Shown here: in pieces, positions 26,001 to 30,906 of the stretch
How positions within the stretch are numbered: position 1 is the stretch's first letter
Layout of the letters: each line of letters begins with the position of its first letter
NCBI RefSeq assembly: GCF_001949145.1
Contig: NW_019091397.1
Span: 738,086 to 769,816 of the forward strand
Length of the DNA stretch: 31,731 bases
Reading direction: 5' to 3'
Origin: Acanthaster planci
Lineage: Eukaryota > Echinodermata > Asteroidea > Valvatida > Acanthasteridae
Translations under genes and position numbers: made by a program
Notes under the pieces: generated by a model
Told to the model about the DNA's origin: nothing
Seen by the model: only the letters and a program-made list of their open reading frames with translations
Database searches by the model: none

Positions 26001-29000
26001 AATGAGGCTGTATGTATCAGCTTCAATTCTTAATACGATCCGACGAATGAAAGTAAGGACTCAAGACACAAAATACACAAAGGTATGTTAATTTCAGATT
26101 TTGGGGCTGCATGTACTCGGGCGTGTGCGACAAAGTTCAACATAGTACAGAGTATATCTTACCATTTTCTGTGCTGCAACAGATTAGGACACTCATTATT
26201 TTAACTAAATTCAAGACACATCAGGTGAGGAAAAATGTTGCAGAGAATTCGAAACAGGAGTATAACAAAATAATTATTGACTGCTGTCATGTGGCATTGA
26301 TGTTCTTGACACATTCAGGAATGTTTAGCACCCACTGATTTGCTCTGGGTTCTAGTAGTCTTTTGGGTTGCAAAATATCATATATGACATCTCAGTAGTT
26401 ATTATTTGTTAATTAAATTTCCTGTCAGAGAATATTCACATGAAATGAATGTTAGGTTTCCTCTACTAAGTGAGCAAGAGTTACCACTCTGTTTCAGTTT
26501 CATGAACTGAAGACAAGCACAAAACCAAGGGACATGATGAACAGCCAGCTACATAGGCAGAACATTGGACTGTGGCAGATGTTGCTGGTTCTGGTACCAT
26601 ACATACTCAAGGTAAGATGGGACAATTTTGAAGATATATTCCACTTTTATGTGCTCAAATTATTTTTGCTTTTGGATTCAATGGACTTTGTAGGGGCATT
26701 TTTGGTCATGATACCAAATTTAAATAAGAAAATCACCAGAACTTTCATTGTAGTGCTCATGTTCAAAAAGTAGTTGCAGTGAATTTTTCTTGGACACAAT
26801 ATTTCTACAACTCTGTACTCTTCATTGTGTGAAAACTATTTTACATTATGGATCGAAAAGTGCACTTTATAAAATGTTTAAAATAATTCATGTTTCCAGG
26901 ACAACTGAGGTTGCTGTTGCTGTGATGTCTCCTTAAGAAATAGGATTTCTGTTCAAATTGTGAACCTAGAAGTTACTCACTGAAACATTTCGATGAAACA
27001 GGTGGATGCTCCGTTATTGTTTTGACTATAAAAATGGAAGGAATCGTCAAAGAAGTTAAAGTTTAGTCCAGAAAAATCCTTTAAAATGCATTACTTGTTG
27101 TGTACAAACCAATGCAACATTGAAGCTGTCTTCCTGGGATGACATCACAGTTTTGCTCATGACTATGGAAAATGCTCATTAGCATAAAACCAAAAAGGCA
27201 GTAAAATAAATATAGTTTGACTGACCTCCCAAGCCTCCCGATTTTTGGCAGAACATATCTGCTTTTTCACGTCGTTTCCGACGTTCCGATTTCGCCTGAA
27301 AATTTCCACCAAATTTCAATTTTGATACGCCTATATCATTTACCGGAAAATGTTCTTGTAATGTACTGTACCGCAGTGTGCCACGTCCGTGGCAGCTCCC
27401 TCTTTTGACAGGAGTTGGACATGATCACGTGATAAAATGCCCTCTATCGATAAGCTACATTGTAACTAGCACTGTATGCGTGCGTCACACGATGCCCAGT
27501 TTTGCTTGGAACCACAGCTAAGAACGTTTGGATCTTAATTAAGCCCTGCTGTGAAATTGTCCACAATCATGTCATGTGTGCAAGCACCATGCGGTGAATT
27601 TCGCTGTGAATTTACACTAAATTTTGTGGTAAATCAATGCATTTAGGAGATAAGATATAATTGCGGACCATTTTAGATGATGTAAACTCTTGTGGAAATC
27701 AAAATTGTATGAAATCAATGAGTAGACCTACATGTACATGCGATAATGTACATCATCAGGGACTCGACTCTTGTACAATGCAGCACTGATTTTTCCTTGT
27801 TCTAGTAGCTGGGATAATATTCCGCTTTTTCATGAAAATTTCTGAATTTAGGAGAAAAGGATTCTGAATTCTTGGTAGCCAGTGTTGGGAGGTCTGTCTG
27901 GTTTGAAAAAGTGAAACAAAAGTTGAAATTATGGTCAACTTAGACTGAAAAACAAACCAATTGCAGTTTTAAAGACGTGAATGAATAGTTCCTCTAAGAT
28001 TTGAAAACTGAAGTTTTAGGTGATTACTGTGACTAGTTTATGAATTAGCATTTGGTTTGCCATCTTTGGTGAAGAAATGAAAAGAATCAACAGACTTCTT
28101 AAATAGCAAAGTACTTGAATCTTTCAGGACTGTGCTGGGCAGATACTAGAAGATGTGTTGTCGTCAGTCATCAGAGAGAAGCAATCCTCACTGAAGTATC
28201 TTATGATATGGGTGGCTACTCGGCTATTGATACTTGTACCTAGCTTGGAGGAACACATATGGAACCTCATACAGAGTGTAAGTTTTGAAAAAAGCAAGGT
28301 TGAAAGGTGATTTGCAGAGTGGTTTATAACGGGAGTTTTTGGGTAGGTTGCTAGCTATTCAGTTGTTGATACTTGGGCTTTGTTTGGAGGGTCTGTTGTT
28401 GGGATCATTCACAAGTGTCATTTAATGTGATAAAAAGGATTCTTCATAAATCTGGCATAGGGGAGGGGGTGTAGAATTTTGAATGCTGGTTAGCTTGCCA
28501 GGAGGTATTGCTTGAATCTAGTCTTGAGCGACCTAGATCAACTGACGTGTGCTTTACGTGAAAATGCAGAGTGACGTACTCGTTGGGAAAATTGGAACAC
28601 TGATTACGGTGCACATGTTACTACCAATGTGTATGTGCAAAGGTGGAACCATGCAGTTGAAGTAGTGTATGATGTGGTTAATAAGCCATTTGGGAGTTAA
28701 ACTTGAATTAAATCCGGTACATTGAGTTATTTGACTGTACACAAACGTGACAATTTTAATTCCCCAGACAAAAGATGCTGTTGCTATACCTCATGATTCA
28801 GGGCAAGCTTTTGCATAGCAACCACCATCTTTGGAATGGACTGGTTCCTTTGTGCCCTTCTTATCCATTGAGAACACTGTATTGTTGTAAGGTGTCTCTT
28901 ACATAACTAAGCAAAAGCTTGCCCCGAATCACGAGGTATAGCAATGGTGTTTTTAGTATGGAGAACTCAAATTGTTATGTTCCCGTGAATTTAAAGAACT

Positions 29001-30765
29001 CAGAGTACCAGATTTTGTTCAAAGGTCACTAGCAAAAGGCTTATTGCTAAGTACACATGCACTTGTGCTGGTACTAAATGTATACTCGAAGAGTGCGTGT
29101 TTGTAAAAGAAAGAGCCTAATATTGCCGAACATCCAACTTGATCAGATTACATTGATGTTTGCAGCGTTCCATCATTATTTGCTTCTATTTTGTTCTTGT
29201 GCCCACAGCCGAGAGACACTTCAGAAATAATGTCTGCCCATTAGTCATATTGGTCGCTCATCTTGGCATGGCACAACCAGACAAGAAGCATAAGGTTGGT
29301 CCTTGTTTTCATCTCACATGAGTAAAAGACCAGTGTTGTGGTTGAGTCTATCACAAGACCGGTCATACAGGCCGCGCCCCTTCACAAGTCCTTACACATT
29401 GCCTGTGATGAGTAAGGTTTAACAAAGAACAGAGCAATGTTTCTGTTGCAGAATAACTGGTGACTTGGTCTAAGACTGCATGACTTGTGATGAATTTGAC
29501 TGCGGCACTTTCAGAATATGCATATAGTTCAAAATATGCACATCTTTAAAGTGGGTAGCTTGTGTCATTTGTGCTTAGAAATTGCTGTGTTGTACAAAAC
29601 AATCCTATTGCAGACTCTGGATTTAGTGTGTCAACACCATCTATTCACTTGAACCTGCCCCACATGAATGCCGGAAAAGATGTAAGAAGTCTTGGTGAGA
29701 AACATGACCAAGGCTGATGGTTGGCAATTAATTGTCAGCCGAACTTTTTGCGTCAAGTGACATGACGCTGTTAAGCAGCTGTCTCTTAAATATTCTATCT
29801 GGGAGAAGTGATTAGTTATTAGGTTTCTGAAAATTCTGAATCAGAATATAAAGATACCTACTTCTTGAACAGATGGTGTGATAAATCTGTAAATTTGTCT
29901 CCACAAGTTTTTAAAAGCATTCTTTCCAACTATGCTGATATGTACTATATGCAGTTTGCTCAATCTGCTACACTGTACATGCCAGTTGATGAAGGCGCTA
30001 ATAGAAGACACACAGTCATTGGACAAAGTCAAGAGATGGTTACTGTTCATAAATAATCATTGAATGTGTGCACATATTTTTCACATATTCTATGAAAAGG
30101 GTTATTATCAGAAGAGTGTTTGATGACCTTCCTTTGTGTGTTTGCAGTTGTTTCTCACTTGATCATGGACATGTGCAATGGATCAAAATAATGAAATTGT
30201 TTGGTCTCTACTTGAACAAACGTGGTTCCAAACTTTCTTCATTGTTCATTCTAATACTGTATTTAAACACTTTTTTGTTTTAAGTTCTTAAAAATCCTTG
30301 AAGTCATTTTGTATTATATTGGTTATACTTAAAGGAGTGCTTCTACCAGCGAGCTTTCCCTGTCATGTTACCATGGGCTCTGGTTCAGACATCCTCCATT
30401 AGACATCTTTCTCTGCTCTGTGTAAAGAAGATGTGGCAAGATTGTCACAAGGAGGGGCTGGAGAATGTCCTAGGCATATTCCCCATGCTACGGGCATGTA
30501 TGTGCTTCCTTCAAGATGGCAAGTAAGCATACTTCTTTCTGCTGAAGTCTATGCTTTGATTGAAACCAGTTGAAACCAGTTAGCATTGAAGAAGTCCTTC
30601 AACATACTGAACAAAGTACCCTTGTTTTAATGCAAACACTTCTTAGGTCAAAATAAAAATAGCTTGTCTCTGGTCAGACTGATGTTCTGGAATTGATGCA
30701 GCTACGCGACTTTTTTTCCCTTGCAGGGTTGGACTGTACAGACAATTGCAGACACACGTTGTCAA
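890..30765 (+). CDS. TARBP1: TARBP1-like gene (tRNA guanosine-2'-O-methyltransferase family), partial, 20 firm exons plus one probable
   Basis: Joining 890-2093, 3759-3873, 5510-5579, 5751-5902, 6600-6750, 7264-7396, 7813-7993, 9053-9267, 12145-12329, 13371-13468, 13624-13794, 14387-14544, 15226-15445, 16791-16976, 20895-21091, 23847-23970, 26498-26611, 28128-28277, 29214-29294 and 30350-30522 gives one uninterrupted frame of about 1,359 codons, with AG/GT borders and matching phases. Stretches such as WWSCESQKKLLAMW, LNDSSLYV, RQSWTPVSL, RGSPLWTQVCEWI and SSLKYLMIWV resemble, from memory, the central HEAT-like helical region of vertebrate TARBP1. Known for the family: TARBP1/Trm3 places the 2'-O-methyl group on G18 of certain tRNAs with a C-terminal SPOUT domain. 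That domain is not in this window, and the N-terminus lies upstream. The protein is leucine-rich and helical, with no signal peptide or membrane segment seen. Family assignment is by recalled similarity and no search was run. Confidence 0.84.
2094..3758 (+). other. Intron 1
   Basis: A 1,665-base intron with several palindromic ACATGTA words (near 2316, 2429, 3006 and 3640). Open frames on both strands (for example 2630-2971 plus and 3159-3584 minus) resemble nothing recognised. No transposon with clear ends is visible. Confidence 0.75.
3759..3873 (+). CDS. TARBP1: TARBP1-like exon 2
   Basis: A 115-base exon. The acceptor is TTCCTAG at 3752-3758 and the donor CAG|GTAAAG. The first G completes the Trp codon. 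It reads SSSLEGAYLFWWSCESQKKL and then LAMWADFFLMYETLDEVQ. The 'WW..ES.KKL...W......ETL.E.Q' pattern is one of the best TARBP1 signatures in the window. It leaves in phase 0. Confidence 0.88.
4428..4653 (-). mobile_element. TTAA-bounded MITE, family 2, copy 1
   Basis: The right border reads GTTAGGGTTAA, giving TTAACCCTAAC when reversed. The body shares AGTAAAGTGT, a nearby GGT.CTGGTAG block and AGTTTGTGTGA/AACTTTGTGTGAA with the longer copy at 15873-16734. The left end is decayed, so its border is approximate. TTAA target and CCCT ends are typical of piggyBac-like non-autonomous elements, and that class is inferred. Confidence 0.6.
5079..5138. repeat. Direct repeat, copy 1
   Basis: A 60-base unit beginning CATGTAGGCCCTACATGT. 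It recurs about 224 bases downstream at 5303-5361 with a few substitutions and one small length change. It contains palindromic ACATGTA and GTAGGCCCTAC words. Confidence 0.85.
5303..5361. repeat. Direct repeat, copy 2
   Basis: Second copy of the unit at 5079-5138, with the same CATGTAGGCCCTACATGT start and the same GTATGGTAA end. The 164 bases between the copies are not themselves repeated. Confidence 0.85.
5510..5579 (+). CDS. TARBP1: TARBP1-like exon 3
   Basis: A 70-base exon. The acceptor is GCATTTCAG at 5501-5509. The donor is TTGG|GTATGG at 5580. It reads VHVVTPVMLKMSSLIQAAST and then PHL, with the last G opening an Asp codon (phase 1). It corresponds to the 'E.....V.PVL.....L' helix that follows the WW motif in TARBP1. 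Confidence 0.82.
5751..5902 (+). CDS. TARBP1: TARBP1-like exon 4
   Basis: A 152-base exon after a short 171-base intron. The acceptor is ATTCCTCCAG at 5741-5750 and the donor GAG|GTACAG. It reads GRPLLHSSWLTVLFSRWFVH and then ETKTISQWGLVEYLGLNIT, matching the family's 'HPSW......R.F......I..WG..H.LEL' region. It leaves in phase 0. Confidence 0.87.
5903..6599 (+). other. Intron 4
   Basis: A 697-base intron. It includes an apparently open 62-codon frame at 6310-6498 with no recognisable similarity and no usable splice borders. No repeat with clear ends was seen. Confidence 0.7.
6600..6750 (+). CDS. TARBP1: TARBP1-like exon 5
   Basis: A 151-base exon. The acceptor is ATCCTTTCAG at 6590-6599. 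A second AG ten bases on (6609-6610) would break the frame. The donor is GCAG|GTAATA. It reads SSVLPVLNDSSLYVNKTQGD and then HSRPLVAEAFTQFMQTCVKI. The 'L.PL...L..SSLY' block is characteristic of TARBP1. It leaves in phase 1. Confidence 0.88.
6751..7263 (+). other. Intron 5
   Basis: A 513-base AT-rich intron. Apart from one ACATGTA word near 6863, nothing noteworthy was seen. Confidence 0.7.
7264..7396 (+). CDS. TARBP1: TARBP1-like exon 6
   Basis: A 133-base exon. The acceptor is GCTGGTAG at 7256-7263 and the donor GAG|GTAGGG. The incoming G plus AT gives Asp, then FLRELVAAVCRQSWTPVSL and TFVVDALTNLPECSAWGPTE. It corresponds to the family's 'FI......W..VP..F...AL...P....W' block. It leaves in phase 2. 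Confidence 0.88.
7397..7812 (+). other. Intron 6
   Basis: A 416-base intron. No repeat or coding sequence was recognised. Confidence 0.7.
7813..7993 (+). CDS. TARBP1: TARBP1-like exon 7
   Basis: A 181-base exon. The acceptor is TTTGTTACAG at 7803-7812 and the donor CAG|GTACAA. It begins by completing an Arg codon, then reads EMQFSCVNMLSVSYRRVVQC, LMLQAVLRLLDKD and CLCRGSPLWTQ. The 'R...QC.LL.A...L.D...SL......L.......RGS.LW' order is a strong TARBP1 match. It leaves in phase 0. Confidence 0.9.
7994..9052 (+). other. Intron 7
   Basis: A 1,059-base AT-rich intron. A 61-codon open frame at 8769-8954 has no recognised similarity. No element with clear ends was seen. Confidence 0.7.
9053..9267 (+). 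CDS. TARBP1: TARBP1-like exon 8
   Basis: A 215-base exon. The acceptor is a long T run plus TTGTTAG at 9046-9052. The donor is AAG|GTGAGT. It reads VCEWITASRDTQLFGSNGDM and then SEVTTLLTFD...RVACLVLLVVDAKHISRE. It continues the 'LW..VC.WL' motif begun at the end of exon 7. It leaves in phase 2. Confidence 0.87.
9268..12144 (+). other. Intron 8
   Basis: A 2,877-base intron. It contains two oppositely oriented copies of a CCCTCTATTG word (9722-9735 and 10670-10684) that may be element ends. It also holds open frames on both strands near 11302-11905 with no recognised relatives. The stretch 10260-11300 is AT-rich with homopolymer runs. The only clear exon borders are at its two ends. Confidence 0.65.
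12145..12329 (+). CDS. TARBP1: TARBP1-like exon 9
   Basis: A 185-base exon. The acceptor is AATCTACAG at 12136-12144. The donor is CACTG|GTAAAG at 12330. It completes an Arg codon and reads SSRTNNGSHLHAILAPLVSV, IYLPVIKADTALQLLHSILL and HLHHPSTSGGSPDT. The Ser/Gly-rich end looks like a loop between helical repeats. It leaves in phase 1. The open frame continues into a repeat past the donor, which is not used here. Confidence 0.8.
12341..12415. mobile_element. CAGTGTTG-family MITE-like copy (75 bp)
   Basis: Starts CAGTGTTGTAGTGGATTCC and ends AGTACACTG. It contains repeated ACAAGACC-type units. The flanking octamers AAGGTGAC and CAGGCGAC agree at six of eight positions, which could be a decayed hAT-type target duplication. 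It lies eleven bases beyond the exon 9 donor. Confidence 0.45.
12434..12948. mobile_element. TTAA-bounded element, family 1, copy C (interrupted by gap)
   Basis: The right border reads GTCCGAAGTGGTTAA, giving TTAACCACTTCGGAC when reversed. The adjacent sequence aligns with the ends of copies at 23028-23632 and 30907 onward. The left border is tentatively TTAACCATTTTC at 12434. Most of the interior is the assembly gap. Confidence 0.5.
12485..12818. other. Assembly gap (334 N)
   Basis: Undetermined bases inside intron 9. The ORF crossing it is an artefact of the Ns. Confidence 0.99.
12949..13370 (+). other. Intron 9, 3' part
   Basis: About 420 bases of AT-rich intron between the TTAA element and the exon 10 acceptor. 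Nothing recognisable was seen. Confidence 0.65.
13371..13468 (+). CDS. TARBP1: TARBP1-like exon 10
   Basis: A 98-base exon with a strong acceptor TTTTCCCCCAG ending at 13370 and donor GAG|GTAAAT. The G from exon 9 plus AT gives Asp, then QVQHEMFTLLFPCLEEIFSF and ITRRLQSSDIAE. It leaves in phase 0. Confidence 0.85.
13624..13794 (+). CDS. TARBP1: TARBP1-like exon 11
   Basis: A 171-base (57-codon) exon. The acceptor is ATTTATTTAG at 13614-13623 and the donor GAG|GTAAGA. It reads SADTSRVSLYLSVLESIHTF and then SALMGNVLISGQARLIECCK. It is helical and leucine-rich, in phase 0 at both ends, so skipping it would keep the frame. Confidence 0.85.
13795..14386 (+). other. Intron 11
   Basis: A 592-base intron ending in a long pyrimidine tract. 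No repeat or coding sequence was recognised. Confidence 0.7.
14387..14544 (+). CDS. TARBP1: TARBP1-like exon 12
   Basis: A 158-base exon. The acceptor is TTCTTCCAG at 14378-14386. It reads SNVLQSHFQSYAACCLLLWL and then LLTLPWDTLLPLVTFGDDIP. Two donors overlap: GTAATG at 14540 (phase 0) and GTAAGC at 14545 (phase 2). Only the second joins exon 13 in frame, giving Met-Val-Ile-Ile-Pro-Asp, so it is chosen. Confidence 0.83.
14545..15225 (+). other. Intron 12
   Basis: A 681-base AT-rich intron. Nothing was recognised besides one ACATGT word near 14952. Confidence 0.7.
15226..15445 (+). CDS. TARBP1: TARBP1-like exon 13
   Basis: A 220-base exon. The acceptor is ATCCCTCAG at 15217-15225 and the donor AAG|GTAATT. 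It completes an Ile codon and reads IPDAGATNNLRKMSNLILYT, KWKCMSVLLQATLP and VPLMKSAKVLIYK. The 'KW.....LL' helix fits the family's middle region. An internal CAG at 15237-15239 would be out of phase. It leaves in phase 0. Confidence 0.86.
15519..15693. mobile_element. CAGTGTTG-family MITE, 175 bp
   Basis: Begins CAGTGTTGTAGTCGAGTCC and ends GGATATGACTGCAACACTG, whose reverse is CAGTGTTGCAGTCATATCC. These are terminal inverted repeats. It holds two GGACTTGTGATGGAT-like units. The interior aligns with the copy at 29331-29509. No matching 8-bp flanks were found. Confidence 0.6.
15873..16734. mobile_element. TTAA-bounded element, family 2, copy 2 (862 bp)
   Basis: The left end is TTAACCCTAACTTTCTC and the right end reversed is TTAACCATTACTGCC, both starting with the TTAA. 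The inverted similarity runs deep: GGGTACTGTGGGCC near 15980 matches the reverse of GGGCCCACTGTACCC near 16635, so the arms form a long imperfect hairpin. A short unit (GTTGAATTT...GGGTACTGT) is directly duplicated at about 15962 and 16012. The middle carries a purine-rich tract. No transposase was recognised, so it is probably a non-autonomous piggyBac-like element. Confidence 0.7.
16186..16269 (+). repeat. Purine-rich A/G tract
   Basis: Roughly 85 bases of AAAGAGAAAAGGAG-like sequence on plus, broken by few pyrimidines (mostly T in GATAA words). It is low-complexity sequence inside the family-2 element. Open frames across it are Lys/Arg/Glu-rich on plus and Phe/Leu/Ser-rich on minus, and are not treated as genes. 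Confidence 0.85.
16791..16976 (+). CDS. TARBP1: TARBP1-like exon 14
   Basis: A 186-base (62-codon) exon. The acceptor is TCTTTGTTTAG at 16780-16790 and the donor AAG|GTATGT. It reads ISQDARSMCVELVEAAWSVI, LDEWRQKAQKFWLIYAAGVE and LIFQQCFLVAEEG. It is phase 0 on both sides. The family-2 element ends only 56 bases upstream of it. Confidence 0.87.
18237..18326. repeat. GTCCTTGAA quasi-tandem repeat
   Basis: Ten-base units such as GTCCTTGAAA recur at about 18239, 18249, 18287, 18307 and 18317. A related stretch (ACCTTGATAGTCTTTAAAAG) lies at 18598-18617. This may be the subterminal repeat of a DNA transposon, but no clear ends were found. Confidence 0.6.
20085..20103 (+). repeat. Poly(A) run, 19 bases
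   Basis: Uninterrupted A19 following GGGCAAACTG. No retrotransposon body or target duplication could be assigned to it. Confidence 0.95.
20525..20816. mobile_element. Fold-back MITE, about 290 bp
   Basis: The inner arms 20589-20651 and 20708-20771 are strongly complementary, sharing the GTCCTCCCACAGCAA core, TTTACC and CAAAGC. Weaker inverted similarity runs out to CTGGCTAATAGACTGATTG on the left and the reverse of CAATAGGTCTATTGGCAG on the right. The intervening loop is about 56 bases. No coding capacity was seen. Ends are approximate and the superfamily is not assigned. Confidence 0.75.
20895..21091 (+). CDS. TARBP1: TARBP1-like exon 15
   Basis: A 197-base exon. The acceptor is CTCGTTGCAG at 20885-20894 and the donor CAG|GTAAGG. 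It reads VISSILTLGEGKHKILLIFV, KHLCSHWASQFDGKESRI and LLVELCTVSSRFSKDI. It leaves in phase 2 and joins directly to exon 16, giving Ser at the junction. Confidence 0.86.
21351..21358 (+). repeat. Target-site duplication, left
   Basis: CCTGCAGT, immediately before the hAT-like element at 21359 and identical to 21840-21847. Confidence 0.85.
21359..21839. mobile_element. hAT-like non-autonomous element, 481 bp
   Basis: The left end is TAGGGCTGAGTCATTT. The right end reversed is TAGGGCTGTGCCAAAT. A perfect 8-bp duplication (CCTGCAGT) flanks it. An 8-bp target site with AGGGCTG-type ends is characteristic of hAT elements. ATCGAATATT words occur in inverted order inside. There is no transposase frame, so it is a MITE-type derivative. 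Confidence 0.85.
21840..21847 (+). repeat. Target-site duplication, right
   Basis: CCTGCAGT, immediately after the hAT-like element. Confidence 0.85.
22501..22523. repeat. TTATAAGA short tandem repeat
   Basis: Nearly three exact copies of an 8-base unit. Confidence 0.95.
23028..23632. mobile_element. TTAA-bounded element, family 1, copy A (605 bp)
   Basis: The left end is TTTACCACTCGGCGCC and the right end reversed is TTAACCACTTCCTGCC. Over most of its length it aligns with the reverse strand of 24405-24949 (shared GAGCTGC, GATGAGCGA, ACACCGCACAAT and GCAGGCCTGGCTG words). It also aligns with 30907 onward (CAAGCAACCTCCATTGAC and others). The 95-codon frame at 23236-23523 is not kept in the other copies, so it is taken as non-coding. 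TTAA target and CC ends point to a piggyBac-like MITE. Confidence 0.78.
23847..23970 (+). CDS. TARBP1: TARBP1-like exon 16
   Basis: A 124-base exon. The acceptor is AATATCATACAG at 23835-23846 and the donor AAG|GTATGA. It completes a Ser codon, then reads AEQRPRQRRVVLLNFLLKIA and then TRQSLECCRLITVFLQGLLK. It fits the family helix pair before the 'HR...W' motif. It leaves in phase 0. The segment that normally precedes this in relatives may be shorter here. Confidence 0.8.
24018..25469. mobile_element. TA-flanked DNA element with 24-bp terminal inverted repeats, 1,452 bp
   Basis: The left arm 24018-24041 and right arm 25446-25469 are inverted copies with one mismatch, beginning TGTGACCTGTCAC and ending AAAATGAG. 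TA borders both sides (24016-24017 and 25470-25471). Each end contains the small palindrome GTGAC-CT-GTCAC. A second inverted pair lies inside (CCCGGTCAATTTTGGAAAAT near 24113 against the reverse of 25160-25190). About 545 bases are a later family-1 insertion. No transposase was seen. Confidence 0.75.
24405..24949. mobile_element. TTAA-bounded element, family 1, copy B, nested and reversed relative to copy A
   Basis: The right end reversed reads TTAACCACATGCAGCC. The reverse strand aligns with copy A from end to near end, with a deletion of about 45 bases and many substitutions. The left border is taken at TTAAAGTATGCCTGC (24405) and is approximate. It sits inside the TA-flanked element, so it is the younger insertion or was carried along with it. 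Confidence 0.68.
26498..26611 (+). CDS. TARBP1: TARBP1-like exon 17
   Basis: A 114-base (38-codon) exon. The acceptor is CTCTGTTTCAG at 26487-26497 and the donor AAG|GTAAGA. It reads FHELKTSTKPRDMMNSQLHR and then QNIGLWQMLLVLVPYILK. The 'S..HR.....WQ.LL.L.P.L' pattern is a diagnostic TARBP1 block. Phase 0 both sides. Confidence 0.89.
26612..28127 (+). other. Intron 17
   Basis: A 1,516-base intron. A short inverted pair (GACTGACCTCCCAA at 27219 and the reverse of TTGGGAGGTCTGTC near 27885) could bound an old element of about 680 bases. It also contains a GCCCTCTATCGA word at 27439. No coding sequence was recognised. Confidence 0.6.
28128..28277 (+). CDS. TARBP1: TARBP1-like exon 18
   Basis: A 150-base exon. 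The acceptor is TGAATCTTTCAG at 28116-28127. It reads DCAGQILEDVLSSVIREKQS, SLKYLMIWVATRLLILVPS and LEEHIWNLIQS. The 'Q.S.KYL.EW....L....P......W' pattern matches the family. Two donors overlap at the end: AGT|GTAAGT (ends 28277, phase 0) and A|GTGTAA (ends 28275, phase 1). See exon 19 for the matching acceptors. Confidence 0.88.
28278..29208 (+). other. Intron 18
   Basis: A 931-base intron carrying the small hairpin MITE at 28781-28944. The rest shows nothing clear. Confidence 0.7.
28781..28944. mobile_element. Hairpin MITE, 164 bp, with 38-bp arms
   Basis: The left arm 28781-28818 (TTGCTATACCTCATGATTCA at the outer end) and right arm 28907-28944 are inverted copies with three mismatches. 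The loop is 88 bases. The shared inner block GGCAAGCTTTTGC is perfectly conserved. The arms' low divergence suggests a fairly recent insertion. No clear target duplication was seen. Confidence 0.82.
29209..29294 (+). CDS. TARBP1: TARBP1-like exon 19
   Basis: An exon of 86 or 81 bases. Acceptors are TGCCCACAG ending at 29208 and CCGAG ending at 29213. The frame RHFRNNVCPLVILVAHLGMA then QPDKKHK is fixed. From 29209 it needs the 28275 donor (giving Thr-Glu-Arg). From 29214 it pairs with the 28277 donor (giving Ser-Arg). The pattern fits the family's 'F......L..S....L..L.H' stretch. The donor AAG|GTTGGT is weak. Confidence 0.75.
29295..30349 (+). other. Intron 19
   Basis: A 1,055-base intron with a CAGTGTTG-family copy at 29331-29509. 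Short frames open on both strands at 29841-30056 have no recognised relatives. Confidence 0.65.
29331..29509. mobile_element. CAGTGTTG-family copy, about 180 bp
   Basis: Starts CAGTGTTGTGGTTGAGTC and ends near TTGACTGCGGCACT. It shares AAGACTG.ATGACTTGTGAT and the TCACAAG words with 15519-15693. The right end is degraded. Confidence 0.5.
30350..30522 (+). CDS. TARBP1: TARBP1-like exon 20
   Basis: A 173-base exon. The acceptor is TGCTTCTACCAG at 30338-30349 and the donor CAA|GTAAGC. It reads RAFPVMLPWALVQTSSIRHL, SLLCVKKMWQDCHKEGLEN and VLGIFPMLRACMCFLQDG. The 'L....W.....S.R..AL...KK.W..C' pattern is a good match to the last helical part before the catalytic domain. It leaves in phase 2. Confidence 0.88.
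30727..30765 (+). CDS. TARBP1: Probable TARBP1-like exon 21 (3' end unresolved)
   Basis: The very strong acceptor TTTTTTTCCCTTGCAG ends at 30726. The next base completes a Lys codon from exon 20, and the frame reads VGLYRQLQTHVV before a TAG at 30776. This fits the 'W/Y-Q-x-L/I-Q-x-H' stretch that follows in relatives. No consensus donor precedes the stop; GTTGTC (30758), GTCAAG (30761) and GTCTTG (30766) are the candidates. The end given is therefore nominal. Confidence 0.42.
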
Positions 30766-30906
30766 GTCTTGGGACTAGACCAGCTTTATTGTGATTATGA
30801 GCTGACAACAAACAACTTTGTATTCATAGTCTGCTTTCATTGTGCAACATCAGTCTTGTCGGGATTGATCGCCCTGAGTAAAAGATCAAGCTGCCCGTCA
30901 AAAAGT

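Larger units (their letters stand above)
23971..26497 (+). other. Intron 16
   Basis: A 2,527-base intron dominated by the TA-flanked element at 24018-25469 with a nested family-1 copy. The part 25472-26497 includes a stretch open on both strands (25658-26033) that resembles no known protein, and otherwise shows nothing. Confidence 0.65.
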
